From contig CAYSDH010000046.1 of assembly GCA_964429805.1 (NCBI GenBank), positions 1 through 26,064 on the forward strand: a stretch of DNA of 26,064 nt, in the 5' to 3' direction. Of this stretch, positions 1-9,300 are shown piece after piece; the stretch's first letter is position 1, and every line of letters starts with the position of its first letter. Under the pieces are notes generated by a model that worked only from the letters and a program-made list of their open reading frames with translations, was not told the origin of the DNA and searched no databases. Source of the DNA: CAYSDH01 sp964429805. GTDB lineage: Bacteria > Bacteroidota > Bacteroidia > Flavobacteriales_D > JABDKJ01. Both the position numbers and the translations under genes were made by a program.

Positions 1-6
1 GCGACA

Positions 7-134
7 GCCGCACGGAGAAATCCCGTCAATGTGCAGACAGCGGGCAAATCAAAAGCCGCGCGGAGAAATCCCGTCAATGTGCAGACACAAATTAAATCAG
101 CAGCCGCACGGAGAAATCTGGTGAATGTGCAGAC
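7..134. repeat. 48-bp-period tandem repeat, three copies
   Basis: A 32-nt unit beginning GCCGCACGGAGAAATC and ending AATGTGCAGAC occurs at 7-38, 55-86 and 103-134. The copies are separated by 16-nt linkers that differ but share AAATCA. Copies 1 and 2 differ by one base; copy 3 carries CTGGTG in place of CCCGTC. The period is exactly 48 bp (16 codons). The array reaches the window edge, so more copies may lie upstream. It sits just 3' of the reverse-strand S4-domain gene. One frame on each strand is open through it, but neither gives a convincing protein, so I treat it as an intergenic repeat. Confidence 0.8.
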
Positions 135-156
135 CACAATACATAGAAGCACCCCC

Positions 157-540
157 TCAATCCAAATCCTCACCCTCTTCTCTAAACTTATCCATCTGCC
201 TGCGCACACGTTTAGTGGGTCGGCCTCTGAGACCTAGCAGTCTGTTTTGTTTGTTTTCTTGTTCTATGCGCTCAAGTAGTTCTAGGTCATCCCAGCTGGT
301 GGTTTCTTTGATGAGCTCAGGCACTAACTTAGGACCAACACGGCTTTTAGGAATGTCTAGTATCTCATAAGTCTTCCAGACTGGACCATGCTTGATGCCA
401 ATAATTTGACCCACAGACACGTCTTTACTGCCTTTGACATAAGCGTCATTTAAGGTCACCTTTTCGGCAGCCACTTCTTTTGAAGCCAGTGATCGTGTCT
501 TTTTCAAACGCACACACCATATGTATTTATCTATCCGCAT
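157..540 (-). CDS. S4-domain RNA-binding protein (Hsp15/HslR-like)
   Basis: This encodes 127 residues. The N-terminal half (about residues 1-50) is an S4 RNA-binding domain: it opens with MRIDKYIWCVRLKKTRS, then has an alanine/lysine-rich helix and the VKGSKDVSVGQII turn typical of the fold. The C-terminal tail is strongly charged and lysine/arginine-rich (RLLGLRGRPTKRVRRQMDK), as in Hsp15-type proteins, which bind rRNA and help recycle stalled 50S subunits carrying nascent chains. The length matches that family. The ATG at 540 places the S4 motif right at the N-terminus, as expected. It is divergent from egtB and appears monocistronic. The family call is firm; the exact role of the Bacteroidota version is inferred. 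Confidence 0.88.
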   Translation of the reverse strand: MRIDKYIWCVRLKKTRSLASKEVAAEKVTLNDAYVKGSKDVSVGQIIGIKHGPVWKTYEILDIPKSRVGPKLVPELIKETTSWDDLELLERIEQENKQNRLLGLRGRPTKRVRRQMDKFREEGEDLD

Positions 541-621
541 CAGCTACAAAACAAAGGAATTGAGGGCAATAGAAGACATATTTCATTGAAAATAAAGCAT
601 GGTGCTCATCGCAATAGACTG

Positions 622-629
622 TACTTTTA
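622..629 (+). promoter_or_regulatory. TAnnTTTG-like -7 box for egtB
   Basis: TACTTTTA matches the Bacteroidota -7 consensus TAnnTTTG except for the last base. It ends 4 nt before the ATG at 634, implying a leaderless or nearly leaderless transcript. No clear -33 TTG element is visible. The same placement occurs at three other genes in this window, which raises its credibility. Confidence 0.4.
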
Positions 630-633
630 TATC

Positions 634-1818
634 ATGGACATCGAAAAACAACGTGTGAGTAGGAAAACCGAAGAGCTAAAACAACGCTATAAAGAGGTGC
701 GCGCATACTCTGTTGCGCTGGCTAGTCCGCTTAACACGGAAGATTACGTTCCGCAGACTGTGCCCTTTGCGAGTCCACCCAAGTGGCACTTGGCGCACAT
801 CACATGGTTTTTTGAAGAGTTTATTCTCAAGGCTCAGATGGCTAGTTATACAGTCTTTAACGACTCGTATGCTTTTCTGTTTAACTCGTATTACAACACT
901 ATCGGAGAGCGCACATACCGCGCAGACCGTGGCAATATTACTCGTCCGAGTGTGGAGGAGGTGTATGCCTACAGAAATCATGTGGATGAGCACATGACCG
1001 CTTTTCTAGAGGGTGACCTGAGTCAAGAAGTGGCTGATTTACTCGAGATTGGTTTAAATCATGAGCAGCAGCATCAAGAGCTTTTTCTGACTGACTTGAA
1101 GTACATGTTTGGTCATAACCCAACGTTTCCTGTCTACGATGCAGACGCCCAACGTGTTGAAGATTACAACACAGAATCTGGCTGGTTGGCAGTGACAGAA
1201 GGTGTGTACGACATAGGTCATCAAAACAGTGAATTCTGCTATGACAATGAGCTTGGCGCACACAAGGTTTATCTTCATGACTGTGAGATATCAAAGACAT
1301 TGGTGACCAACGAAGAGTACGTGGCCTTTATGGATGACGGAGCCTACACGCGCTTTGAGTATTGGTTAGATGAGGGCTGGTCATGGGTCAACGAGCATAA
1401 AGTTGACTCACCTTTATTTTGGCATAAGATTGACGGTGTGTGGCATTACTACACCCTCGGTGGGTTAAGGCCGGTTGACCCAAAAGCCATTCTGTCTCAT
1501 GTCTCGTATTATGAGGCCAATGCCTTTGCCACATGGAAAGGCATGCGTCTACCCACAGAATTTGAATGGGAAGTGGCTTCAAAGAATTTGAACTGGGGCT
1601 CACGATGGGAGTGGACCGCTTCGGCCTATCTTCCTTATCCAGGATTTAAGATTGCTGCAGGTGCGTTAGGCGAGTATAACGGAAAGTTTATGGTCAATCA
1701 GATGGTACTCAGAGGAGCATCAGTCGCTACATCAAGCGGGCATAGCAGAGCCACTTATCGCAACTTTTTTCACCCGCACTTTCAGTGGCAGTTTTCTGGA
1801 ATAAGACTAGCCAAATAA
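634..1818 (+). CDS. egtB: Ergothioneine biosynthesis sulfoxide synthase EgtB
   Basis: This encodes 394 residues. EgtB is a non-heme Fe(II) enzyme that uses O2 to form the C-S bond between hercynine (trimethylhistidine) and a thiol donor, giving a sulfoxide. The N-terminal DinB-like domain carries the likely iron ligands: a His in PPKWHLAH (about H55) and the HEQQH motif (H143, H147). The C-terminal formylglycine-generating-enzyme-like domain ends with WTASAYLPYPGF, GKFMVNQMVLRGAS and TYRNFF, all characteristic of EgtB. There is no C-terminal methyltransferase, so it is not OvoA. An upstream in-frame ATG at 586 exists, but the ATG at 634 directly follows a promoter-like box and fits the family N-terminus. 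No EgtC or EgtE gene is nearby. Whether cysteine or gamma-glutamylcysteine is the donor cannot be read here. Confidence 0.92.
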   Translation: MDIEKQRVSRKTEELKQRYKEVRAYSVALASPLNTEDYVPQTVPFASPPKWHLAHITWFFEEFILKAQMASYTVFNDSYAFLFNSYYNTIGERTYRADRGNITRPSVEEVYAYRNHVDEHMTAFLEGDLSQEVADLLEIGLNHEQQHQELFLTDLKYMFGHNPTFPVYDADAQRVEDYNTESGWLAVTEGVYDIGHQNSEFCYDNELGAHKVYLHDCEISKTLVTNEEYVAFMDDGAYTRFEYWLDEGWSWVNEHKVDSPLFWHKIDGVWHYYTLGGLRPVDPKAILSHVSYYEANAFATWKGMRLPTEFEWEVASKNLNWGSRWEWTASAYLPYPGFKIAAGALGEYNGKFMVNQMVLRGASVATSSGHSRATYRNFFHPHFQWQFSGIRLAK

Positions 1819-1821
1819 CAA

Positions 1822-4176
1822 TTAGAAGAACAACCTGAGCAGCGCAACTGGAAGGAGTCCGAGCTGATACGTTGTTTCAATCTGTTGGCTTCCTTGGTCA
1901 TAAGACTTCCAAAACACGTTTTGATTATTGGTCACATTTTGAAGGTCAAAGGCAAATTCTTGAGACACTCGTTTACCGTTTTTTCTATATCCCAATNNNN
2001 NNNNNNATCTCAGGTCGGCCCTGAAGTAATCAGAGTAGCGCTGTGAGTATGCCTCATTCCAATTACGCACTTCGCGGTCCATCTGCTGCGATAAATCAAG
2101 GTCTATAGGCACAAATGGTTTTCCTCCTGACACCACGCAGCGCGCGTCAAGCGTAATGGTTGTCTTCTTATTGACGGCCCATTCTTTACCACCAAGCACA
2201 TTAAAAATGTAGTTGGAGTTAAAGGCCGTGTTTCTCACTTGCTGATCACTAGCCATGTATGTAGACTCAAACAGCGAAGCAGTCACCAAGTAATACAGTC
2301 CTCTGTTGAGTGTCCGCTCTAAGGTGATTTCTAGTCCGTAATTCTGACCGCGGCCGTCATTCTCCAGACCCGTGTCATCTGAGATTGAAAAGTCGGCCCC
2401 TTCATTGAGCATAGAGAATTGTGAACTCAGCGTATCGATAGGAATGTTGTACAGTTCTTGGATGTAGACTTCCGTTTTCAGGCGTGTTTTCTCATCAATA
2501 AAATACTCGTAACCCAGCACGGCATGTGCAGCTTTTGAGAAGTCGAGGTCTCGGTTAGGAGTACCTCCGTTTAAATCGTCAATCGCAAAGTAGGAGACGA
2601 TACTTTGCATTTGACTATGCATACCGAGCCCAAGGCTCAAGGTGCTGCGGTCTGTCAGTTTGTGAATGGCAGAAAGCCTTGGCTCAATTGCCGTAGAACC
2701 ATTTTCTCCAAACGTCTGTTGATGAATGCCACTGATTAAAGAAGTCTCTTCGTTAAATCGATGCTTCCACTGCACATACGATTGAAAGAGGGGAGAAGAG
2801 CCCTGAAATTGTGACCCGATTACAAAGACATCTTCATCGCGATAGCGATCAAAAATATCGAAGCTAAACAGGTCAAAGATGGCTCCCACATTCACCCTGT
2901 TTTTACTGTTTATCTTTTTATTGAGTTTGGCATGAGTCGAGTAGCGATATTGATTTTGAGAGTATTCAAATAGCCTCAACGCGCGCTCGCCATCTACACC
3001 TATAGAGTCCACAAAGCCATTGGTCTCCACTGCAGATATTGCTGAGCTAAGAGAAAACAAGGTTTTGTTGTTGAAGAAGTACTTGTAACTCAATCCTGCA
3101 ATTCCGGTGTTTGACGTAAAGCGCGAGTCTTCATAATTGCTGCTATACAAGTTTGGATCTTCCTCGGCTTGAAATTTTATTTCGCTCAATCCACCTACAC
3201 CCCAGAGCGAGAAAGTACCTGAGTTTTTAGTCGGAAAATTCATTTTAAAAGTCAGGTCTTGATATTCTGGAATAGCCGACCCTGTGCCAAAGTCAACGCC
3301 CATTGCGCCCAGTATACCCAGCAGACTGTATCTGTAATTGGCAATGTATGAGCTTCGTTTTCCTTTCTTAAAAGGCCCTTCTGCGCCAGCCTCCAGACCA
3401 TTAAACCCAATCTGAAACATCTGCTCAGACTTGTCTTTATTACCTTCTTTCATGTGCAAGTCAAACACACCTGAGAGGGCATTGCCGTATTCTGCATTCC
3501 ACGCGCCAGTAAGAAAATCTGAGTTGCGCAGGTTGTTGATGTTTAACATGCTTATCGGCCCACCTGTAGTGCCCAGTGTGGCAAAGTGATTGGGACTTGG
3601 TATATCTATCCCTTCCAGACGCCATAGCACACCCAGCGGAGAGTTTCCTCTAATCACAACATCGTTTCGCGAGTCATCAGAGGCGCCCACTCCGGCATAG
3701 CGCTGAGACATGCGAGACACGTCAAGTAGCGTACCCGCAAACCGACCAGCCTCTTCGGTGCTAATCACTTTGTTGCTGACCGTATTCATTTCATTGACAG
3801 CCTCACCCACGCGCTTTTCAGCTTTAACTTCTACTGCTTGCAGTTCTATAATGTCTTCTTCCAATTCTATTTCTAAATGCAATTCTTTGGTAGAAACTAG
3901 AAGCAAATTGTCAAGCGTCACACTTTTATAACCAAAGAATGACACCGTGATGCCTTGTCTTCCAACCTCCACATCTTCCAGTCTAAACTCTCCATAGGCA
4001 TCAGTCGCCACTCCTTTGAGTGGTTCACTATTAAGGAGCACCACGCTTGCGCCAGGCAGAGTCTGTTGAGAATCTTTGTCTTTGACCACGCCCTTGATTG
4101 TAGAGCGCAATGAGGTTTGAGCGAAGCTGCCTGTGATGCAGAATAATGTAAAGAGTAAGAGGAGTAGAAATCGCAT
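1822..4176 (-). CDS. TonB-dependent outer-membrane receptor
   Basis: About 785 residues, counting four unknown residues at an N run near the C-terminus. A signal peptide (MRFLLLLLFTLFCITGSFAQ) is followed by a carboxypeptidase-regulatory-like beta-sandwich (IKGVVKDKDSQQTLPGASV, then GEFRLEDVEVG and FFGYKS). Next come a plug domain (NDVVIRGNSPLGVLWRLEGIDIP) and a long beta-barrel region ending in an aromatic Phe-Phe C-terminus, as in outer-membrane barrels. It would import a substrate across the outer membrane using TonB energy. It lies between egtB (convergent, 3 bp apart) and egtD (divergent), so a link to thiol or betaine uptake is possible but unproven. The frame is open to 4353, but the ATG at 4176 starts the signal peptide directly and is preceded by a promoter box. 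Confidence 0.88.
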   Translation of the reverse strand: MRFLLLLLFTLFCITGSFAQTSLRSTIKGVVKDKDSQQTLPGASVVLLNSEPLKGVATDAYGEFRLEDVEVGRQGITVSFFGYKSVTLDNLLLVSTKELHLEIELEEDIIELQAVEVKAEKRVGEAVNEMNTVSNKVISTEEAGRFAGTLLDVSRMSQRYAGVGASDDSRNDVVIRGNSPLGVLWRLEGIDIPSPNHFATLGTTGGPISMLNINNLRNSDFLTGAWNAEYGNALSGVFDLHMKEGNKDKSEQMFQIGFNGLEAGAEGPFKKGKRSSYIANYRYSLLGILGAMGVDFGTGSAIPEYQDLTFKMNFPTKNSGTFSLWGVGGLSEIKFQAEEDPNLYSSNYEDSRFTSNTGIAGLSYKYFFNNKTLFSLSSAISAVETNGFVDSIGVDGERALRLFEYSQNQYRYSTHAKLNKKINSKNRVNVGAIFDLFSFDIFDRYRDEDVFVIGSQFQGSSPLFQSYVQWKHRFNEETSLISGIHQQTFGENGSTAIEPRLSAIHKLTDRSTLSLGLGMHSQMQSIVSYFAIDDLNGGTPNRDLDFSKAAHAVLGYEYFIDEKTRLKTEVYIQELYNIPIDTLSSQFSMLNEGADFSISDDTGLENDGRGQNYGLEITLERTLNRGLYYLVTASLFESTYMASDQQVRNTAFNSNYIFNVLGGKEWAVNKKTTITLDARCVVSGGKPFVPIDLDLSQQMDREVRNWNEAYSQRYSDYFRADLRXXXXLGYRKNGKRVSQEFAFDLQNVTNNQNVFWKSYDQGSQQIETTYQLGLLPVALLRLFF
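1997..2006. other. 10-base N run (assembly gap)
   Basis: Ten undetermined bases lie inside the receptor gene's C-terminal barrel region. The reading frame continues on both sides if the length is taken as exactly 10. The true length is unknown. Confidence 0.95.
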
Positions 4177-4179
4177 AAT

Positions 4180-4187
4180 CAAAGATA
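4180..4187 (-). promoter_or_regulatory. TAnnTTTG -7 box for the TonB-dependent receptor
   Basis: On the reverse strand TATCTTTG matches TAnnTTTG exactly. It ends 3 nt before the ATG at 4176, which would put the transcription start at or next to the start codon. I found no convincing -33 TTG. Confidence 0.45.
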
Positions 4188-4281
4188 CAAGTTGCCGACT
4201 AAGTGTGAGGAGAGGAGTGATGTCAATCGGCAGGCGTAAAAAGTAAATTCTCATAGAGCAATTATAAATAGGCCTGTTCTG

Positions 4282-4289
4282 TACTTTTG
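4282..4289 (+). promoter_or_regulatory. TAnnTTTG -7 box for egtD
   Basis: TACTTTTG is an exact match to the Bacteroidota -7 consensus, 5 nt before the ATG at 4295. With the box at 4180-4187 on the other strand it forms a divergent promoter region about 100 bp long. No clear -33 element is visible. Confidence 0.5.
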
Positions 4290-4294
4290 TGTAG

Positions 4295-5266
4295 ATGCAA
4301 GAACACGGAGACACAGAAGACATGTTAATCAAAGAGTTTGCGCGAGAGGTCAAAGAAGGCCTGAGTGCAGACCGAAAAAAGCTTTCCTCATTATATTTTT
4401 ATGATGATGAGGGCAGCAGGATATTCCAGCGTATCATGGCCATGCCTGAGTATTACTTGACCAATTCTGAAGCAGAAATATTTGAAAAGCAATCGACTGA
4501 GATATATAAGGCACTAAACTATGCCGCGCACTTTAAAATCATAGAGCTTGGAGCAGGAGATGGAGAGAAAACAGAGATTTTACTTCGTCAGCTCATTGAG
4601 TTAGGTGCAGATTTCACCTACATACCTATTGATATTTCTGAAGAGGCAAATCGCATATTGGTCAAGCGCTTGACGGCTAGTTTGCCGCAGTTAAAAGTAG
4701 ATGCACGCACAGGAGATTACTTTGACGTGCTCAGAGAATTAAAAGTAGAAGGCTCTCCCAGTTTGCTTCTTTTCTTAGGCTCCAACATCGGTAATTTTCC
4801 TCCTCCTATGAATGTGGAGACCATGGAGATGATGAGCGATAACATGCAGAAAGATGATCATCTTCTGATAGGAATCGATCTTAAAAAAGACCCCAACATT
4901 ATTCGCGCAGCATACTTTGATGCGGGTGGTGTGACCAAAGAGTTTAACATCAATCTGCTCAAGAGAATCAATCGTGAGTTGGGCGGAAACTTTCAATTAC
5001 CGCAGTGGGACTTCTACAGTTTTTATGAGCCAAAGAGTGGCGATGTCAGAAGTTTTTTAGTTAGCCTTGCTGCGCAGGATGTGCATATTTCAGCGCTTGA
5101 CCAGACTTTTTCTTTTGAGAAGAATGAATTGATTTGGACAGAGCTCTCAAAAAAGTACTCGCTGTCTGGAGTCAAAGAACTTGGAGCTGCCGCGGGATTG
5201 AATCACGTAGAGCATTTTTTAGACAGTAATCAGTATTATTCAGACACCTTATTTATAAAAAAATGA
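4295..5266 (+). CDS. egtD: L-histidine N-alpha-methyltransferase EgtD
   Basis: This encodes 323 residues. EgtD uses three S-adenosylmethionine molecules to trimethylate the alpha-amino group of histidine, giving hercynine, the EgtB substrate. Family hallmarks are YFYDDEGSRIFQRIMAMPEYYLTNSEAEIF near the N-terminus (read here as two adjoining blocks), the SAM-binding IIELGAGDGEKTEILL, a following IPIDIS acidic motif, and LLLFLGSNIGNFPP. The C-terminal half has the expected FYSFYEPKSGDVRSFLVS region. The length is typical. ATG 4295 follows the promoter box by 5 nt; ATG 4322 is an alternative that removes nine residues and fits family N-termini equally well. The stop overlaps the next gene's start by 4 nt (ATGA), so the two are probably translationally coupled. 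Confidence 0.93.
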   Translation: MQEHGDTEDMLIKEFAREVKEGLSADRKKLSSLYFYDDEGSRIFQRIMAMPEYYLTNSEAEIFEKQSTEIYKALNYAAHFKIIELGAGDGEKTEILLRQLIELGADFTYIPIDISEEANRILVKRLTASLPQLKVDARTGDYFDVLRELKVEGSPSLLLFLGSNIGNFPPPMNVETMEMMSDNMQKDDHLLIGIDLKKDPNIIRAAYFDAGGVTKEFNINLLKRINRELGGNFQLPQWDFYSFYEPKSGDVRSFLVSLAAQDVHISALDQTFSFEKNELIWTELSKKYSLSGVKELGAAAGLNHVEHFLDSNQYYSDTLFIKK

Positions 5267-5544
5267 AAGCAACTTGGAATGGACAAGTCATTGCCGAAAG
5301 CGATGACACTCACGTATTAGAAAACAACCATTACTTCCCAGCATCTTCTATTAAGAAGGAGTTTTTTAAAGAAACTGACACGCATACCGTCTGTCCGTGG
5401 AAGGGAACTGCCTCGTATTACACCATAGAAGTAAACGGTGAAAAAAACGTAGACGCGGCTTGGTTTTACCCGCAGACTCGTGATGCAGCGAAGGGTATAG
5501 AGGGCTATGTGGCCTTTTGGAAAGGCGTGGTAGTGAGTGATTGA
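5263..5544 (+). CDS. DUF427-family protein coupled to egtD
   Basis: This encodes 93 residues, a full-length single DUF427 domain. Characteristic features are the N-terminal WNGQVIAESDDTHVLENNHYFP, the CPWKGTASYYTIEV core, AAWFYPQTRDAAKGIEGYVAFW and the final aromatic WKGV. These proteins form a small beta-tent fold, and I know of no established reaction for most of them. There is no signal peptide or membrane segment, so it should be cytoplasmic. Its ATG overlaps the egtD stop (ATGA), so it is very likely co-translated with EgtD. That arrangement suggests a role in hercynine or ergothioneine metabolism, but this is guilt by association only. Confidence 0.85.
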   Translation: MKATWNGQVIAESDDTHVLENNHYFPASSIKKEFFKETDTHTVCPWKGTASYYTIEVNGEKNVDAAWFYPQTRDAAKGIEGYVAFWKGVVVSD

Positions 5545-5594
5545 CTATCTTAGCAATACATTTTTATACAAGTAACACGTAACATATTCTAGAC

Positions 5595-6206
5595 ATGGCT
5601 ATGATTAAACAAAGCGTTCTAATCCTTTTTTTCGCCTCTGCCATTGTGGCCTGCGATACGACCAGTAGCACTTTGGATAAAAGTTCTGCAGTAATTACAG
5701 AGCAAAAAGACCCTGCAGACAAACGATTGCTTTCTACTGAGAGCACGGGTAAGGTGATTACAGAGAAGATTGCAAATGAAGATGGAATTATCGCTGACCG
5801 ATTTAAACCGGCAGAAGGAAATCAAGGAGGATATACCATCGAGACCTATAAAACGGTTGATACAACGGGGTTTAATGAAGCCAAAACAAAGTTGTCTTAT
5901 GCAGTTGTAGAGCACGACTTTGGTGATATTAATCAGCACACTGAAAACGAGTTTCTCTTTAAGTTTAAGAATGATGGTAACGTGCCTCTCATTATATATG
6001 ACGCCAAAGGTTCATGTGGATGCACAGTGCCTGAGTATCCGAAAGCGCCAATAGCACCTGGGGGAGAAAACGAGATTAGAGTTGTCTATAAGCCTGCCTC
6101 TCAAAAAGGTCAGCATACTAAAACTGTAACGATCACAGCAAACACAGAGCCGATGCAGTCTACGCTGACCATCAAGGCCAATGTGCACGAAGTATCTGGT
6201 AATTGA
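5595..6206 (+). CDS. DUF1573-domain lipoprotein
   Basis: This encodes 203 residues. The N-terminus is a lipoprotein signal (hydrophobic stretch, then AIVAC with Cys near residue 20). A low-complexity polar region follows to about residue 95. The C-terminal DUF1573 immunoglobulin-like domain begins at YAVVEHDFGDI and contains the diagnostic GSCGCTVPEYPKAPIAPG motif, then YKPASQKGQHTKTVTI. Such domains are common in Bacteroidota envelope proteins, and their molecular role is mostly undefined. It stands alone between the egtD-DUF427 pair and a terminator. An ATG two codons downstream (5601) is equally possible. Confidence 0.85.
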   Translation: MAMIKQSVLILFFASAIVACDTTSSTLDKSSAVITEQKDPADKRLLSTESTGKVITEKIANEDGIIADRFKPAEGNQGGYTIETYKTVDTTGFNEAKTKLSYAVVEHDFGDINQHTENEFLFKFKNDGNVPLIIYDAKGSCGCTVPEYPKAPIAPGGENEIRVVYKPASQKGQHTKTVTITANTEPMQSTLTIKANVHEVSGN

Positions 6207-6335
6207 GTCTTGACTAGGCTTTTAGGATGAGAATTGATTCTCTTCTAGTCTGGTCATCTAAGCCTTTAATATAATCGGGTCCTTTCCCGTTGAGCAGAGA
6301 AGGAAAATCATTCTGCTCCTTATTGATATAACATT

Positions 6336-6373
6336 AAAAAAGCCCTTTCGATAATTCGGAAGGGCTTTTTTTT
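6336..6373. terminator. Bidirectional rho-independent terminator
   Basis: An inverted repeat has left arm AAAAAAGCCCTTTCG (6336-6350), loop ATAATT, and right arm CGGAAGGGCTTTTTT (6357-6371) with one G-U pair. It continues to T8 on the + strand and has an A tract on the other side. It lies between the convergent DUF1573 and giant repeat-protein genes and can serve both. Confidence 0.9.
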
Positions 6374-6389
6374 GGATGAATAGTTAATG

Positions 6390-9300
6390 TCAGTCGATTA
6401 TTAATTTGACCGTTGATTGCTGTCCATCAACACTAGACTCGATGAAGTACAGACCGCGCTCAAGCTGTGCTTCAAAATCAATTACATGTCTGACAAACGA
6501 GCCTTTGACAGGTAGTGTCTCAGCACTTACTTGACGTCCGTTTACATCGCGCACTACCAGTAGAAGCTTCGCCTCCACATTGTTACTGCGCGTAAACTTA
6601 ATGGTTACTTCTGACCCAGTAGAAGGGTTAGGATAAACCTGAGTCAGCAAGGCAGATTGGATGGCTTTTGTGCCAACAGATGATGATTCTGTTTCGCCTG
6701 TCAGGTCTTCTTCTCCGAGAATGAGAATCGGACAAGCACTGGCATAGTCTCCCCAAGTCTCTCCTGCAAAGGCACGAACATCCACATCATAGAATCCTGG
6801 TTCTAGAGCCAGGGCATTGCTCCCCAGAGTTAAAGAGTAGTTTGAGCTACTCAATACTACAGGGAAGTCGCTGTTTAATTCTGACGTAAATCGGAATTCA
6901 TACTGACTCGCACCAGCAACTGGCATGGCAAGTAAATTTTCACTGGACGGTACGTTATACTCACCATTGCACTCATCTTCACGCAGCGAGGTGCTCTCTG
7001 GTTGCACAGCCGTGCTGATGGTACAGGCGGTACCCGCATTAGACCATAACCCATTTACCTGCACGCGCACAGTGACGGAGTACATGTTAGAATAAGTCAA
7101 TCCTGGCACGGAGTATAGGAATACACTGTAGTTGTTTGAGATGTGCACCAATTGAGTGTTGCCATCATCAAAAGTGAATTCGTATGCATCTGCATTTGCA
7201 ACGGGGTTGGCTTGCAGTTGGTCAAACAAGAAGAAGTCTGCGGCACCTGTACAGTATTGATTCTGAATAGATGTTGTGGCTATGTCTGCATCAATTCCTA
7301 TCTGACATGTGCTTCCAAACTCACCCCAGTATACGGCTAGAAAACCATTGGCATGAACCTTTATGGAGTGTCTAACAGCGACATCATATACTTGTCCATT
7401 TGCAAGATTACCTACTTCGTAAAGGTTTAAATAGAACCCGTCTTGCGCTGGATTAGTTACCGTGTTTACTACTGCACCAGACTGCGAGAATTGGAATGCG
7501 TACCCTGATAAGTTTATGGCAGGGAAGGCGTAGATCTGATCAACTCCATGGCGCTCAGCTCTAATCTGATCAGAAAGTTGATAGTCCATCACATCGCAGT
7601 AGATGTCCTTTAGGTTGTGCTCTGCAAAGGTTTTAACCGTGGTCCAATAAGTCAGTGAGGTTTGGTTGCCTCGCTGATTTAAACCGCTATTCTGCACAGA
7701 GTAATAGTAGGTGTTACCTGGTATAAGTCCACCAACGATGACACGCTCCAGTGCATTTTCACCATAGTTGTCAAAACAGCCAAGGCTGTTTGAGCCACAA
7801 CCGTCCCAGACTTCTATGCGTGCGTCAAATCCTGATGTGGCGTTTCCAAGAGCCGGGTGAACTCCCGCTTGGATGACATCATTTGAAGATTGCGCTACGA
7901 ATGAGAACCATTGAGTCAAGGCGTTTTCACCACAGGCATCATCAAAGACACCGTTGTTTAAGTCAAAGGAAACGTATCCTACTGCGCCTCCAAATTCTGT
8001 GAGTTGGATACCAACTGCTAAGTCACATGGGTCTGTTCCTGTTGCAGTTCCCGCACATGAGCAGTCTGCTTGCACAACATCGTTTGATGTAGAAGCATCA
8101 CCATCATCGCAGCTATCGCCAGGGAAGATGCATGAGCCGTCATTTACTGTTGCAGCTGCGTCATAATTACAAGCACTGGTATCATCACATCCTGGAACTA
8201 CTGTTCCTGCGCAGACACCGCATGATGTAAATACATCGCCAGTAGTTGTCGCATCTCCGTCATCACAGCTATCGCCTATTTCTGGATTGTCAACGATTGT
8301 TCCTGTTCCGTCAGTTTCGCCAGAGCAGGTGTCGCAGCCTGTGGCTCCGCCATCGCACGAGCCGTCATCGACTGTGGCTGCTGCGTTGTAGTTACAGGAG
8401 TTCATGTCCATGCAGCCAGGGACTGCTGATCCACCGCATACTCCGCAATCGGTAAACACATCGTTGAGCGTTGTCGCATCACCATCATCACAGCTGTCGC
8501 CTATTTCTGGATTGTCAACGATTGTTCCTGTTCCGTCAGTTTCGCCAGAGCAGGTGTCGCAGCCTGTGGCTCCGCCATCGCACGAGCCGTCATCGACTGT
8601 GGCTGCTGCGTTGTAGTTACAGGAGTTCATGTCCATGCAGCCAGGGACTGCTGATCCACCGCATACTCCGCAATCGGTAAACACATCGTTGAGCGTTGTC
8701 GCATCACCATCATCACAGCTGTCGCCTATTTCTGGATTGTCAACGATCGTTCCTGTTCCGTCAGTTTCGCCAGAGCAGGTGTCGCAGCCTGTGGCACCAC
8801 CATCGCACGAGCCGTCATCGACTAGTGCAGCGGCATTGTAGTTACAGGAATTCATGTCGGTACAACCAAGCAAGTCTCCAACACAAGAGCAATCAGATTG
8901 CACTTCATCATTGGTCGTTCCAGCATCACCATCATCGCAAGTTGCGCCCGGTTCTGGATTTCCACAACCACAGTTTCCTGGGTCGATCTTGTCGGGATCG
9001 TTTGGACAGAGATCGAGATTGTTGCAGGTGCCATCGTTGTCATCGTCACCTGAATAGACATTTGCACACCCAGTGACTGGATCGCAAGAATCATCGGTAC
9101 AAGGATCTCCATCATCACAGTTTATGTCCGTAATGATTACAACTGCTGACGTATCTGGACAACCATTGATGTCATAACCGATTACTTGATAGTCGCCTGC
9201 TGATGTCGCAGAATACATCTGTGTCGAAGCAACTGGCGCACCATCATTGAGCCATGTGTAGGCCGACAATCCGGCAGTGGCATCCAAGGCGACAGGTGCA

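Noticed and set aside
7..134. CRISPR array
   Set aside because: The linkers are only 16 nt and partly alike, just three units are visible, and no cas genes are present.
1..237. Repeat-containing coding region on the + strand
   Set aside because: The frame is open but runs antisense into the well-supported S4-domain gene and has no recognisable domain; the 48-bp period alone would keep it open.
634..1818. OvoA (ovothiol synthase) instead of EgtB
   Set aside because: There is no C-terminal methyltransferase domain, and a separate egtD is nearby.
4177..4353. N-terminal extension of the TonB-dependent receptor to 4353
   Set aside because: It would overlap egtD and bury the signal peptide 59 residues inside; ATG 4176 gives a normal signal peptide.
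8246..9118. Several overlapping frames with His-, Cys- and Ser-rich repeats
   Set aside because: These are shadows of the 225-bp repeats and adjacent acidic repeats in the giant gene; the compositions are artefacts.
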